The position numbers and the translations under genes were made by a program. Of a DNA stretch of 64,000 bases, positions 7,658 through 16,337 are shown one piece after another; the stretch's first letter is position 1, and each line of letters opens with the position of its first letter. The stretch lies in NCBI GenBank assembly GCA_036504595.1, contig DASXUX010000106.1, forward strand, positions 3,317 to 67,316, read 5' to 3'. Source of the stretch: DASXUX01 sp036504595 (GTDB lineage: Bacteria; Planctomycetota; SZUA-567; H5-PLA8). The notes under the pieces were generated by a model. That model saw only the letters and a list, made by a program, of their open reading frames with translations, was not told the origin of the DNA and made no database searches.

Positions 7658-10358
7658 AGCTCCTCGTACCGCCGGCGTCCCACCGGCCCACACACCCGCT
7701 GCCAGCGAAACGCCGGCACCACAAGCCGCTGCGCCCGAGAAGGTGCTGCTGGTCGAAGAGAACGATGCTCTGGCCACTGAACAGAGCAAGCTGCTCACGG
7801 AGGCATCCTTTCAGGTTACGCGCGTAAAGTCGTGCGCCGAGGCGCTGGAAACGCTCAACAAAGGCTCCGTGGACCTGGTGCTCGTGGACCTGGAAACGGG
7901 CGCGCCGGGCGCGAGCCTGGAGTTCTGCAAACAGATCAAAGCGAACCCCGCGCTGGCCTGGATGCCGGTGATGTTTGCGACGTCGCGAATCAGCCGCGAC
8001 ACGGTTGAACAGATCTTCCAGACCGGCGGCGATGAATTCGTCGGCAAGCCTTTCCAGCACGACGAACTGCTCGTCCGCGCCAAGGTTCTCGTGCGCAAAG
8101 GCCATGAAGAGCGCTGGCTCGTCGAACGCGCACGCAAGCTGGCCGAGAAGATTGCCGAGCGCGACGACGAACTGGATGATCTGCGCCGTTTCGCTCAGGA
8201 TATCGTCAGTTCGCTCTCGTCCGCCTTGCTGGTGCTGGATTCCGAAGAGACGGTGCTGTTCGCGAATGCGCCCTTCCTGGAAGCCGTCCACGTTGAACGG
8301 CGCAGCGTCGTCGGCCGCAAGCTGACGGAGTTTCTGCAAGTTCGCGCGCCCAGCGAGGAGCGCGGCCACGAAGAGACGCGCCGGCTGGACATGCGCAGCT
8401 CCGTGGGCGCTCTGACGCAGGCGATCCGCACGGCGATCTCCAGCGGCCAGCCGTCGCGCCTGCGGCGCATCCCGGGCCTGTTGCGCGCCAGTCCCGACCG
8501 GCTTTCCGACGTGACGGTGACGGCGATCGATTACGGCGGTGTGCGGCAGGTTCTGGTTGTTGTTGAAGATGTGACCGAGCAGGCGCTGGCCGAACTCGAA
8601 GTCGCCAAAGAGCGCGCCAAGCTGCACGACGTTGTCAACGCGATGAACGCCGCGCTGTGCCTGATCGACCGCGATCGCAAAATCCTGTGGCAGAACCGGA
8701 CCTTCGGGCTGTGGTTCGGCGATTCATTCGGCCAGCCGGGGCTCTCGGCGTTCCTGTCGCGCTTGCGCGCGGACGACGCGTGGATCGAACAGGTTTTCGT
8801 GCGCGGACAGGTGCTGCAAATGGCGTGGTCGGTCTTTACGCCGCACGGTCAGCGCCGGCACTTCTCGAACATTATCGCGCGCATCAAACCCGCCGTGGGC
8901 AGCGAGGCCAGCCAGGCGCTGGTCCTCACGCAAGACGTCACCGAACAGGAGACGCGCGTCGAACAGCTTTCGCTCCTACGTGAACTTTCGCAATTCTTGC
9001 AGGGCACGCTCGACGCCGAGAAGCTCAACCACGTGATCCTGCTCTGCGTGACCACGGGCCACGCGCTGGGCTTCAACCGAGCGTTCCTGTTCATCCGCAA
9101 TCGAGCGACCGGAATGCTTTCGGCTCAGATGGCCGTCGGCCCGGCCAGCCGCGAGGACGCCTTCCGCATCTGGGCGGAACTCTCCGCACAGGGCCGCACG
9201 CTGCACGATCTGCTGCGCAGCCTGGAGCAACTGCCGCCCAAAGAGTCGATGGCTTTGTACCCGCTGATCCGCGATTTGGCTTATCCGCTCGATGATCCGT
9301 CGGAGATCATCGTCCGCACCGCGCTTGAGAAGAAGGAGCAGCTCGTCACCGACGCGCGGCGCGATCCGCGTGTCACGCCACGCTTCCGGCAGCTTTTCGG
9401 CTGCCAGGAGTTTGTCTCCGTGCCGCTGATCGTGAAGGGTTCGGTGGTCGGCGTCATTCTGGCGGACAATCTGTATTCAGGCCGCGCGATCACCGACGAT
9501 CACGTCAAACTGCTCTCGCTGTTCGCGTCGCAGGCCGCTTTGGCGATCGAGAACGCGGAGACGTTCATGGAATTGCAGAAGAGCATGAACAGCCTGCGCC
9601 AGGCGCAGCGCGAAATCGTGCACAGCGAAAAACTGGCGACCATCGGCAAGATGGCCGCTCACGTGGCGCACGAAATCCGCAACCCGCTTTCGACGATCGG
9701 CGGTTTCGCGCGTGCGTTGCTGAAGAAGCCCGACAACGTCGAGCGCGTCATCAAGAACGCCAAGATCATCGCCGAGGAATCCACGCGGCTGGAGAACATG
9801 CTGAAAGGCGTGATGGATTTCTCCCGCCCATCGGCGCCGGTGCCAAAAGCAAACGACTTCAACGTCACGGTCGAGAAAGCGTTCCGCACGCTGGCGGAGA
9901 TTCTGGGGTCGCGCAATATTCACTCCAGCCTGGACCTGGACCGCTCACTGCCGGAAGTCCCGTTCGACGAGAACCAGATTTTGCAGGTGATTCACAACAT
10001 GATCCGCAACGCCGCCGACAGCATGCCGCACGGCGGGGCGCTCAGCCTGAAGACCGGCCGCGAAGGCGAGAGCATTTATCTGGTCATCGACGATTCGGGC
10101 ACCGGAATTCCGCCGCACGTGCTGGAGCGGCTCTTCGATCCGTTCTTCACCACCAAGCCCGACGGCACGGGCCTGGGGCTGGCCGTCAGCAAGAAGATTG
10201 TGGACGATCACGGCGGCCGCATCGAAGTGCATAGCAAGGTCGGCAAGGGAACGCAGTTCAAAGTCCACCTGCCGCTGCAGGCCCCATCCGCTCAACCGTC
10301 AAAAGCCTCGTCCTCCGGCACGCTCGAAGCCGTCACCGGCAGTGTGGCCGGAGATTAG
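7644..10358 (+). CDS. Hybrid sensor histidine kinase (REC-PAS-PAS-GAF-HisKA-HATPase)
   Basis: This 904-residue protein begins at a GTG 14 bases before the GH57 stop, with AGGAG seven bases upstream, so translation is probably coupled. The order is: a Pro/Ala-rich lead, a receiver domain (about 30-155, with EEN acidic patch, VDLE phospho-Asp and GKPF Lys), two PAS domains (about 185-300 and 330-440), a GAF domain (about 455-645), HisKA with VAHEIRNPLS (His about 676) and a complete HATPase with N box, DDSGTGIPP and GTGLGLAVSKK. No transmembrane segment is evident, so it is probably a soluble kinase. The N-terminal receiver suggests it is itself controlled by an upstream kinase. Its placement suggests signalling linked to carbon storage, but this is inference; no partner regulator is adjacent. 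Confidence 0.9.
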   Translation: MPESEAPRTAGVPPAHTPAASETPAPQAAAPEKVLLVEENDALATEQSKLLTEASFQVTRVKSCAEALETLNKGSVDLVLVDLETGAPGASLEFCKQIKANPALAWMPVMFATSRISRDTVEQIFQTGGDEFVGKPFQHDELLVRAKVLVRKGHEERWLVERARKLAEKIAERDDELDDLRRFAQDIVSSLSSALLVLDSEETVLFANAPFLEAVHVERRSVVGRKLTEFLQVRAPSEERGHEETRRLDMRSSVGALTQAIRTAISSGQPSRLRRIPGLLRASPDRLSDVTVTAIDYGGVRQVLVVVEDVTEQALAELEVAKERAKLHDVVNAMNAALCLIDRDRKILWQNRTFGLWFGDSFGQPGLSAFLSRLRADDAWIEQVFVRGQVLQMAWSVFTPHGQRRHFSNIIARIKPAVGSEASQALVLTQDVTEQETRVEQLSLLRELSQFLQGTLDAEKLNHVILLCVTTGHALGFNRAFLFIRNRATGMLSAQMAVGPASREDAFRIWAELSAQGRTLHDLLRSLEQLPPKESMALYPLIRDLAYPLDDPSEIIVRTALEKKEQLVTDARRDPRVTPRFRQLFGCQEFVSVPLIVKGSVVGVILADNLYSGRAITDDHVKLLSLFASQAALAIENAETFMELQKSMNSLRQAQREIVHSEKLATIGKMAAHVAHEIRNPLSTIGGFARALLKKPDNVERVIKNAKIIAEESTRLENMLKGVMDFSRPSAPVPKANDFNVTVEKAFRTLAEILGSRNIHSSLDLDRSLPEVPFDENQILQVIHNMIRNAADSMPHGGALSLKTGREGESIYLVIDDSGTGIPPHVLERLFDPFFTTKPDGTGLGLAVSKKIVDDHGGRIEVHSKVGKGTQFKVHLPLQAPSAQPSKASSSGTLEAVTGSVAGD

Positions 10359-10410
10359 TTCAGAACCGCAACCGTAAGGGAGCGGCGAGCTTTCGCGCTC
10401 GCGTTCAGCA

Positions 10411-10440
10411 AAAACCCCGGCTCTGTAGGCCGGGGGTTTT
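10411..10440 (+). terminator. Rho-independent terminator after kinase gene
   Basis: The stem aaaaccccggc pairs with gccgggggtttt (one bulged G) around a short loop and ends in a T tract, about 50 bases after the kinase stop. The A tract on the other side could also end leftward transcription from the Nudix-like gene. Confidence 0.75.
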
Positions 10441-10467
10441 GTTCACGTAAACTGTGGAGAGCGTGTC

Positions 10468-10914
10468 TTAGAGTTCGGCGATGGAGAGATAGCGTTTCAC
10501 GTCGCTGCGGCGCAGGCTGCCGACCATGCGCGGGAGCTGCGCGTGTTCGATGATTTTGATGCTTTTCACGTTGTCGCCATTCTTCGGCGGGCCTTTAAGC
10601 TCAGCGACGTACTGGAAATCAAGCTGCCAGTCTTCGCCCGGAGGAACCATGGAGAAGACTTCGACCAGGTCCATCTCTTTGGGCTCCGTCCGGCCCCATT
10701 GTTTCAGCGCGCGCTTGGCGGCGACTTCAGGCGACTCGCCATATTCCAGATAATCCCACGGGAACCACAGGTCGCCGACGTCCTGACCGCCGGGCAAGCC
10801 GGGTTTTTCAAAGAGGACAACCTTGCCCTTGAGGAGCGTGACCACATTGACGCTGATGTGAGCGCCACCGGGGGATGTCGCATTGACTGGACGACCGAAA
10901 ATGGCTTTTGGCAT
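10468..10914 (-). CDS. Nudix-fold protein with degenerate Nudix box
   Basis: This protein of about 148 residues has the Nudix layout: SPGGAHISVNVVTLLKGKVVLFE as first strands, then LEYGESPEVAAKRALKQWG where the Nudix box should be. The spacing fits the GX5EX7REUXEEXGU box, but the REXXEE core reads RALKQW, so the magnesium-binding glutamates are missing and pyrophosphohydrolase activity is doubtful. The start at 10914 is preferred because GAGAGG lies upstream; the frame extends 17 residues further to a GTG without a clear ribosome-binding site. It is divergent from purB, sharing an AT-rich upstream region with a T8 run. It may be a ligand-binding or regulatory Nudix relative. Confidence 0.7.
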   Translation of the reverse strand: MPKAIFGRPVNATSPGGAHISVNVVTLLKGKVVLFEKPGLPGGQDVGDLWFPWDYLEYGESPEVAAKRALKQWGRTEPKEMDLVEVFSMVPPGEDWQLDFQYVAELKGPPKNGDNVKSIKIIEHAQLPRMVGSLRRSDVKRYLSIAEL

Positions 10915-11093
10915 GGCTTTAGTGTGCCTCTCAATGGCCCTTGGCATAAAATGACGCGCCGTCACGTATTATATAGAAGAAGAGCCATCCGTCTCTGTCG
11001 ATTCGGTTTTTTTTACCGGTGGAATAAACGACCCCAATCTGTAAAACTGCTCCGGCACTAAGCGAAAACGCTCAAAGAGGAGAGACGACAGCG

Positions 11094-12572
11094 ATGCCGA
11101 CGAATGGAAATTCTGCTGCGAAAGACGCAGCGCAGGTCAAACTCCGCAACAAATACGAGAGCCCGCTCACTGGCCGCTATGGCTCACCCGAGATGTCCTT
11201 TGTCTTCAGCCCGCAGTTCAAGTTTTCGACTTGGCGCAAGCTGTGGGTGGCGCTGGCCGAAGGCGAACATGAACTCGGCCTGCCGGTCAGCGCGAAGCAG
11301 ATCAAAGAGTTGAAGCAGTTTGTGGACGAGATCAACTTTGAGGTTGCCGACGCGAAAGAGAAAGAAATCCGCCATGACGTGATGGCGCACGTCCACGCCT
11401 ACGGCGTGCAGGCTCCGGGCGCCAAGGGAATCATCCACCTCGGTGCGACCAGCGCGTATGTGACCGATAATACCGACCTCATCCAGATGCGGGCGGGGCT
11501 GGAGCTGATCGCCAAGAAGCTGGTGAATGTGATCGCCGCGCTGGCGAAGTTTGCCGAGAGGCACGCGTCTCTGCCGACGCTGGCCTACACCCATTTTCAG
11601 GCCGCGCAGCCGACGACCGTTGGCAAACGCGCGTGTTTGTGGATGCAAGATCTGCTGCTGGACCTGGAAGAAATCGAACTGGTCCGGCGCACGCTGCCGT
11701 TTCTGGGCGTGAAAGGCACGACCGGCACGCAGGCGAGCTTTCTCGAACTGTTCGCTGGCGACTTCAAGAAGGTTCAGCGCTTGGAACGAGTGGTTGCCGA
11801 CAAGATGGGCTTTGAACGCGTGCTGCCGGTCTCCGGCCAGACTTACACCCGCAAGCTGGACTACCGCGTCCTCTCGGCGCTCAGCGCGGTGGCTCAAAGC
11901 GCGCATAAATTCGCGAACGATCTGCGCCTGCTGGCTCACCTGAAGCAGATGGAGGAACCGTTCGAGACACACCAAGTCGGCAGTTCCGCGATGGCGTACA
12001 AACGCAACCCCATGCGTGCCGAACGCATGACAGGGCTTTCGCGGCATCTGATCGCGCTCGTGCTCGATCCGGCGATGACCGCCGCGGAGCAATGGTTCGA
12101 GCGCACGCTGGACGATTCTGCGAACAAGCGTCTGTCTGTGCCCGAAGCATTCCTGACCGCCGACGTGGTGCTCGAGATTTATCTGAACATCACACAAAAC
12201 CTGGTCGTGTACCCGGCGGTCATGGCGTCCTATCTTGCGGCGGAAATGCCGTTCATGGCATCCGAGAACTTGATGATGGAAGCGGTCAAACGCGGCGGCG
12301 ACCGGCAGGAATTGCACGAACGCATTCGCCAGCACAGTCAAGACGCCGCCAAGCAGGTGAAGGAGCATGGCCGGCCCAACGATCTGCTCCAACGCATCGC
12401 CGCAGACCCGGCTTTCGCGAGCGTGAAGAATAAGATCGGCGAAATCATGGCGCCGGAACGATACGTTGGCCTTTCCGAGCAGCAGACGAAGCAGTTCCTG
12501 AAGGATCAGGTTTCGCCGGTACTGAAGGAGCATAAGGTTTGGTTGGGAATGACGGGGAAAGTCAGCGTGTGA
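11094..12572 (+). CDS. purB: Adenylosuccinate lyase
   Basis: This 492-residue protein belongs to the fumarase/aspartase superfamily. It shows all three conserved regions: IIHLGATSAYVTDN near residue 116, THFQAAQPTTVGKR near 165, and the signature GSSAMAYKRNPMRAERM near 296. It should release fumarate from SAICAR and adenylosuccinate in purine synthesis. The usual signature is GSSxMPxKxNP; here the Pro is Ala, a mild deviation. The start has AAAGAGGAGAG upstream. The length exceeds the compact bacterial PurB (~430) and is nearer the longer PurB subfamily. No purine genes flank it. Confidence 0.92.
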   Translation: MPTNGNSAAKDAAQVKLRNKYESPLTGRYGSPEMSFVFSPQFKFSTWRKLWVALAEGEHELGLPVSAKQIKELKQFVDEINFEVADAKEKEIRHDVMAHVHAYGVQAPGAKGIIHLGATSAYVTDNTDLIQMRAGLELIAKKLVNVIAALAKFAERHASLPTLAYTHFQAAQPTTVGKRACLWMQDLLLDLEEIELVRRTLPFLGVKGTTGTQASFLELFAGDFKKVQRLERVVADKMGFERVLPVSGQTYTRKLDYRVLSALSAVAQSAHKFANDLRLLAHLKQMEEPFETHQVGSSAMAYKRNPMRAERMTGLSRHLIALVLDPAMTAAEQWFERTLDDSANKRLSVPEAFLTADVVLEIYLNITQNLVVYPAVMASYLAAEMPFMASENLMMEAVKRGGDRQELHERIRQHSQDAAKQVKEHGRPNDLLQRIAADPAFASVKNKIGEIMAPERYVGLSEQQTKQFLKDQVSPVLKEHKVWLGMTGKVSV

Positions 12573-12576
12573 TCGG

Positions 12577-12643
12577 CTCTTGGCTCTTAGCTCTTGGCTG
12601 CGCAAGCGAAGTTCGGGCTGTTGCTCTTAAGAGCTAAGAGCAC
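12577..12643. repeat. CTCTTGGCTCTTAG word-repeat hairpin overlapping a gene end
   Basis: Left-arm units ggctcttggctcttagctc are reverse-complemented by cttaagagctaagagc about 35 bases on. The right arm runs into the 3' end of the minus-strand enolase-superfamily gene, so the repeat supplies its stop and last codons. It lies between convergent genes and could act as a bidirectional terminator. Confidence 0.55.
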
Positions 12644-14018
12644 GCTTGATTTTTCCGACGTTGTATCCGAAGCCCGGCCCCTTCAGCGTTGACAGATCGA
12701 CGCAGCCATTCACGCGCGTGTAAATTCCGGGATGAACGGCAGCTTCGGGCTTGGAGGCTTCCGGGTAGAACTGCATGCCGTTGGTTTCTATGCCCATAAT
12801 CGTGCCGGCGTGGGCCGCCAGCAAGCAGTGCGGCACCTGTGCGAGCATCGGGTTCGTCAGATCCTGCACCATCAGCGTCATGCCGTGGGCTTTCGCCCAG
12901 CACAAGCTGAGCAACGCCCCGGTCTGAGTCTTGCAGGTCTTCAGCGCGACGCCGGTCCAGCCCAGCTTGCGTCCCAACTTGATCAACTTCCAGTCGTGGG
13001 CGCTTTCATCCATAAACAGCGGCTTGCGCGCCGAGACGCTGTGGACGTCGATCTGGTTGTGTTCCAGTTCGTACGGGAACGGCTGTTCGACGTAGAGAAT
13101 CATGCCGTAGACGCGCGGGTACTCGATCACCAGCCTGTCCAGGATGTCGTTCACGTATGCCGGATCTGTCACCGTGCAGTTGAAGTCGGTGGTGAGCCAC
13201 TCCACGTTCTCTTCGACGGCGATCTGGCCGACTTTCGTGAGGCGCTCGTAATCCCATTTCGCGTCGTTGCCGCGCAATTTCACTTTCAGGCACTTCAGGC
13301 CGTCGCGGCGGATCCAATCGCGCAGCAGAACGGGGTAGCCGTCGTTGGGCTCGGAGCCGGTCAGTTCGGCGGGCTCAATCAGATCCTTTCCGCCGACCAG
13401 ATGCCACGCTCGCATGCGCTGAGCGTGTGGGCGCACGAGGTAATCCTGCGGATATTTTTCAGTGAAGGAGACTCTCGATCCATCGGCCGGTGTGATGTAG
13501 TGCGACAGGTCGCAGTTCATGTATTGAGCGTTGTAGGTCTCGTAGACGGGGCTTTCGTTGAGCATGCCGTAGGCATCGTGCAGAGCGATATCAAAAAGGG
13601 AGCAGCACACCAACGCGGCCAACCAGGGCATGGGTTCGCGGCCGGCGCGCTGCGCGTTGAAGCGTTCGAGCAGCTTCGGCAATTCGGTTTGCTGAAACGC
13701 ATGTCCGATTTCCATGGCGTGGCCGCTGACGCCGAACTGAGCCCAGCTTTTTGCGAGCTGAGCGGTGAACGTCTTCAGCGCTTCGTGGCGTTCTTCGTAA
13801 CTGAGGCTGCTCGGCCACACCCACTGCACGCTCAACGGCGTCTCGCCCCAGCCGCAAGCGGTCTGGCCTTTGGCGTTGGCGACTTTGATGCAGGTGCGCG
13901 CGCAGGTCACGCTCGTGAGTGTTTCGGGGCCGAATTTGAGCGGCACGCGGGTTTGGACGGGCAGAAAGTAGAGGCTGGTCTCCACCGCGCGAATATCGGT
14001 GCTCTTCGTTGCAGCCAT
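12627..14018 (-). CDS. Enolase-superfamily enzyme (mandelate racemase/muconate lactonizing type)
   Basis: This 463-residue protein has the superfamily catalytic elements in order: a KVK motif at residues 245-247, metal-ligand candidates in DFNCTV, EQPFPYE and DES, and a Lys in KTCKTQTG. An N-terminal capping domain precedes the barrel. Such enzymes abstract the proton alpha to a carboxylate from an acid sugar or related acid. The substrate cannot be read from the sequence. A GGAGGACTTC ribosome-binding site precedes the ATG at 14018. The last codons derive from the repeat described at 12577-12643. The flanking genes (purB, a zinc-ribbon protein, an MFS carrier) do not define a pathway; the carrier at 14376 might import the substrate. 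Confidence 0.85.
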   Translation of the reverse strand: MAATKSTDIRAVETSLYFLPVQTRVPLKFGPETLTSVTCARTCIKVANAKGQTACGWGETPLSVQWVWPSSLSYEERHEALKTFTAQLAKSWAQFGVSGHAMEIGHAFQQTELPKLLERFNAQRAGREPMPWLAALVCCSLFDIALHDAYGMLNESPVYETYNAQYMNCDLSHYITPADGSRVSFTEKYPQDYLVRPHAQRMRAWHLVGGKDLIEPAELTGSEPNDGYPVLLRDWIRRDGLKCLKVKLRGNDAKWDYERLTKVGQIAVEENVEWLTTDFNCTVTDPAYVNDILDRLVIEYPRVYGMILYVEQPFPYELEHNQIDVHSVSARKPLFMDESAHDWKLIKLGRKLGWTGVALKTCKTQTGALLSLCWAKAHGMTLMVQDLTNPMLAQVPHCLLAAHAGTIMGIETNGMQFYPEASKPEAAVHPGIYTRVNGCVDLSTLKGPGFGYNVGKIKRALSS

Positions 14019-14117
14019 GAAGTCCTCCGGTTGCGATCTCCAAAAGACTACACCGGCGCGCGCTTGCCAGAGTGTCGCCGCATGTTATGGTGTTTCGCGG
14101 TCTGGAGAGGAGCGGGG

Positions 14118-14306
14118 ATGCACATTACCTACTGCAAAGTCTGCGGCGTGCGAGTGGAACTGCAAACGGCCGAAGAGGGCGAGCCCACCTGTCCGGATTG
14201 CCTCGCCGGAAAAACCCGTCGCCCCGCCCGCCGCGGAGACAGTGCATTGCTGCGGCGCCGGACGACCAGCCGCATGCTGAAGACGATCAAGCCGGACGGA
14301 AAGTGA
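14118..14306 (+). CDS. Small zinc-ribbon protein
   Basis: This 62-residue protein starts at an ATG behind GGAGAGGAGCGGGG. It contains CKVCG (residues 6-10) and CPDC about 20 residues later, a plausible four-Cys zinc site, followed by a strongly basic tail rich in Arg and Lys. Small zinc ribbons of this kind bind nucleic acid or protein partners; the function here is unknown. It is easily missed because a much longer meaningless frame on the same strand runs through the minus-strand enolase-superfamily gene and ends in it. Confidence 0.6.
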   Translation: MHITYCKVCGVRVELQTAEEGEPTCPDCLAGKTRRPARRGDSALLRRRTTSRMLKTIKPDGK

Positions 14307-14309
14307 TTG

Positions 14310-14352
14310 TTGGTGTTTGGTACTTGGTGAATGGTACTTGGTGAATGGTGAT
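14310..14352. repeat. GGTACTTGGTGAATGGT word repeat
   Basis: Two near-identical 17-base units, ggtacttggtgaatggt, stand in tandem, followed by related words to 14390. The family recurs at 15967-16080, 28306-28328 and 29549-29597, and inside the 3' end of the efflux adaptor gene at about 23594-23630. Confidence 0.6.
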
Positions 14353-14375
14353 CGGACGCCGCGAACCAACACCCA

Positions 14376-15842
14376 TCACCGTTCGTTCTCATCGTCATCG
14401 TTAGTGAAATAATCGAGCACGAAGCCGAGAGGCGTTCGCACCGACGTGATTTGGAAAATCCAGTGCCGCAGCGAGAATTCCTTCACGCTGCGCAGTTCCT
14501 TGAAGGTCGGCAGCAGAACAAGCGCGAGCATGCGGAAGCCGGCCGAGAGCACCAGCAGCCAATAGAAGCGCGTGGTGGCGCAAGCACCAATCGCGCGGGC
14601 TGGGAGGATCGGTTCCAGCCACGTGGCGATCATGGCGCCCGTGAAGCCAGCAAAGCCATTGATGATGTTGAAGTACGCCATGCAGCGCGCGCGCTTGGGC
14701 GCTGAGACCGCATCCAGAATGTAGTTCCAGGCGCTCAGGCCGAAGCCCGCCCACGATGCGCCGGTGAGCATGTTGATGAAAACGAGATAGTAGAAATCGC
14801 AGGAGAACAGCCAGAAAAGCGGGCTGATGCCGATCCAGATCGACGTGTATTGCAGCGTCTTCTTGTTGCCGAACCGTTCACTGAAACGCCCCCAGAACAT
14901 CATCGTTATGATCGTGGAGAGCGTGCCGGCAACGCTGAGGATCTGCCACTGCCAGGTTTGGTACTTCAGGTCGTACGTCCAATACGGCAGGAAATACGGT
15001 CCCGACAGATTGGCGCCGAACCCGATGGTTGCCGTAAACAGCACGAAATGAACAAAGTTCGATTCCCGCACGCGACGGATGAACTGCCAAAAGGTGAACT
15101 GCGTCTCCGCGGTCGCCGTGTAGAGCGGGTCCTGGACGCGCCTGATCTGGACCCACGCATAGCCGCGGGCTGCCACCGACAGCGCGAACGCCAGCGCGAA
15201 AATCCACATCGCCATGCGCATGCGGGAGCCTTCTTGGGCCTGCAGTCCAGCGATATAGAGCGCCCCGCCGACGGCCGATTGCGATACGAGCGTCAGGAAG
15301 GAGACGTTGTGGCTTGAGCGGGCGAAGTAGCGCTGGCGCAACGTTGAGGGCACCACTTCGCTGATGAGGCTGGTCCAAGGCGGGTTGGTGAAGTGCCCGG
15401 CAACGTAGTACAGAAACGCGGAAGCCAGAAAACAGAGATACAGCAAATTCTCGCGCGCGAAGAGGCTCTTTTCGGCGGCCGGCGTGGGAATTCCATTAAC
15501 GAGGCAGTACACGGCCACGAGCGCGAGCGGCACCATCGCCAGCATTTGCACGATAACCGGGATCAGCACCAGGCGCTTGCGGCAGCCAAAACGGTCCAGC
15601 AGATTGGCCGAAAGAGCTTGCGCCAGCGGTCCGATGAGTTGCGGCACGCCGCCGAGGTAACCGAACCAGCGGGCAGGCATCGTCAACTGCGCGGCGAACA
15701 GGCCGAAGGAGCATTCGCCGAGGCCGAACATCAACGCGGAGCCCCACGCCTGGCGGATGCCCGCTTTCATGCTGGGTTCGTCGGCTTTGCGGACCGAGTC
15801 GCTGAGATTCGGAGTGTCTTTCGGAGGAAGAAGGTCTTCCAT
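14376..15842 (-). CDS. MFS transporter
   Basis: This 488-residue integral membrane protein has about 12 hydrophobic segments with a central cytoplasmic loop. After TM2, the loop LSANLLDRFGCRKRLVL resembles the MFS loop 2-3 motif (D-R-x-G-R-K). The first ~40 residues are polar and charged, which is unusual but not rare. Substrate specificity cannot be assigned. It may work with the enolase-superfamily enzyme next door, which is on the same strand about 350 bases downstream, or as an efflux carrier. The start at 15842 has no clear ribosome-binding site, so a start a few codons inside is possible. Confidence 0.8.
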   Translation of the reverse strand: MEDLLPPKDTPNLSDSVRKADEPSMKAGIRQAWGSALMFGLGECSFGLFAAQLTMPARWFGYLGGVPQLIGPLAQALSANLLDRFGCRKRLVLIPVIVQMLAMVPLALVAVYCLVNGIPTPAAEKSLFARENLLYLCFLASAFLYYVAGHFTNPPWTSLISEVVPSTLRQRYFARSSHNVSFLTLVSQSAVGGALYIAGLQAQEGSRMRMAMWIFALAFALSVAARGYAWVQIRRVQDPLYTATAETQFTFWQFIRRVRESNFVHFVLFTATIGFGANLSGPYFLPYWTYDLKYQTWQWQILSVAGTLSTIITMMFWGRFSERFGNKKTLQYTSIWIGISPLFWLFSCDFYYLVFINMLTGASWAGFGLSAWNYILDAVSAPKRARCMAYFNIINGFAGFTGAMIATWLEPILPARAIGACATTRFYWLLVLSAGFRMLALVLLPTFKELRSVKEFSLRHWIFQITSVRTPLGFVLDYFTNDDDENER

Positions 15843-15966
15843 GCGTGCACAGATCGCCGTGCGATCTAATTCCTCCAGACGGAACTCAGCCCCGCAAAGC
15901 GGCTGCTCAGCGGGGCCTCTGGACTATTATCTTGATGGGTCCCTCGCGGTAAGCAACAGCGTTTTT

Positions 15967-16080
15967 GGTGAGTGGTACTTGGTGAGTGGTGAGCGGGACT
16001 TGGTGTCTGGTAGTCTGGTGTCTGGTAATTGGAGAACCAGACCACCAGGCTACCAGACTACCAGACTACCAGACCACCAA
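15967..16080. repeat. GGTGTCTGGTAGTCTGG word-repeat hairpin
   Basis: Left units (ggtacttggtgagtggtg, ggtgtctggtagtctgg) are reverse-complemented by accagactaccagactacc on the right, giving a potential long imperfect stem in the gap between the MFS gene and the small membrane protein. Bases 15843-15966 show no gene. Confidence 0.65.
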
Positions 16081-16082
16081 AC

Positions 16083-16325
16083 TCAAAGGCGCCGGTTGAT
16101 ACGCGTGTGCGCATCCGACTCTTCTGGCTTTTGCACGGAGCGCTGGCGATCGCCCTGCGGCACCTCCGGCGGGGGCTCTTCGTAGCTGCGCCGCACTAGC
16201 CACAACCCCGCAGCCGAGATTGCGAGCCCCAGCGGGCCATAGAGCAGATCCAGCCCCGAAACAAGCGCCACGACAATTCCAGCGATGATCAGCAGCAGTC
16301 CGAGCAGCGGCAGGAGCATGTGCAT
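16083..16325 (-). CDS. Small two-helix membrane protein
   Basis: This 80-residue protein has two hydrophobic stretches (about 3-23 and 27-45) and a polar, charged C-terminal tail of about 35 residues. A strong AGAGGAG site precedes the ATG. It lies 12 bases downstream of the O-antigen-ligase-like gene on the same strand and is probably co-expressed with it. No family is recognised. It may be an accessory subunit, but nothing in the sequence shows this. Confidence 0.6.
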   Translation of the reverse strand: MHMLLPLLGLLLIIAGIVVALVSGLDLLYGPLGLAISAAGLWLVRRSYEEPPPEVPQGDRQRSVQKPEESDAHTRINRRL

Positions 16326-16337
16326 GGGTGCTCCTCT

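Noticed and set aside
12732..14117. Plus-strand 524-codon frame through the enolase-superfamily gene
   Set aside because: It is antisense to a clear enolase-superfamily enzyme; only its last 62 codons, from 14118, look like a gene (the zinc ribbon).
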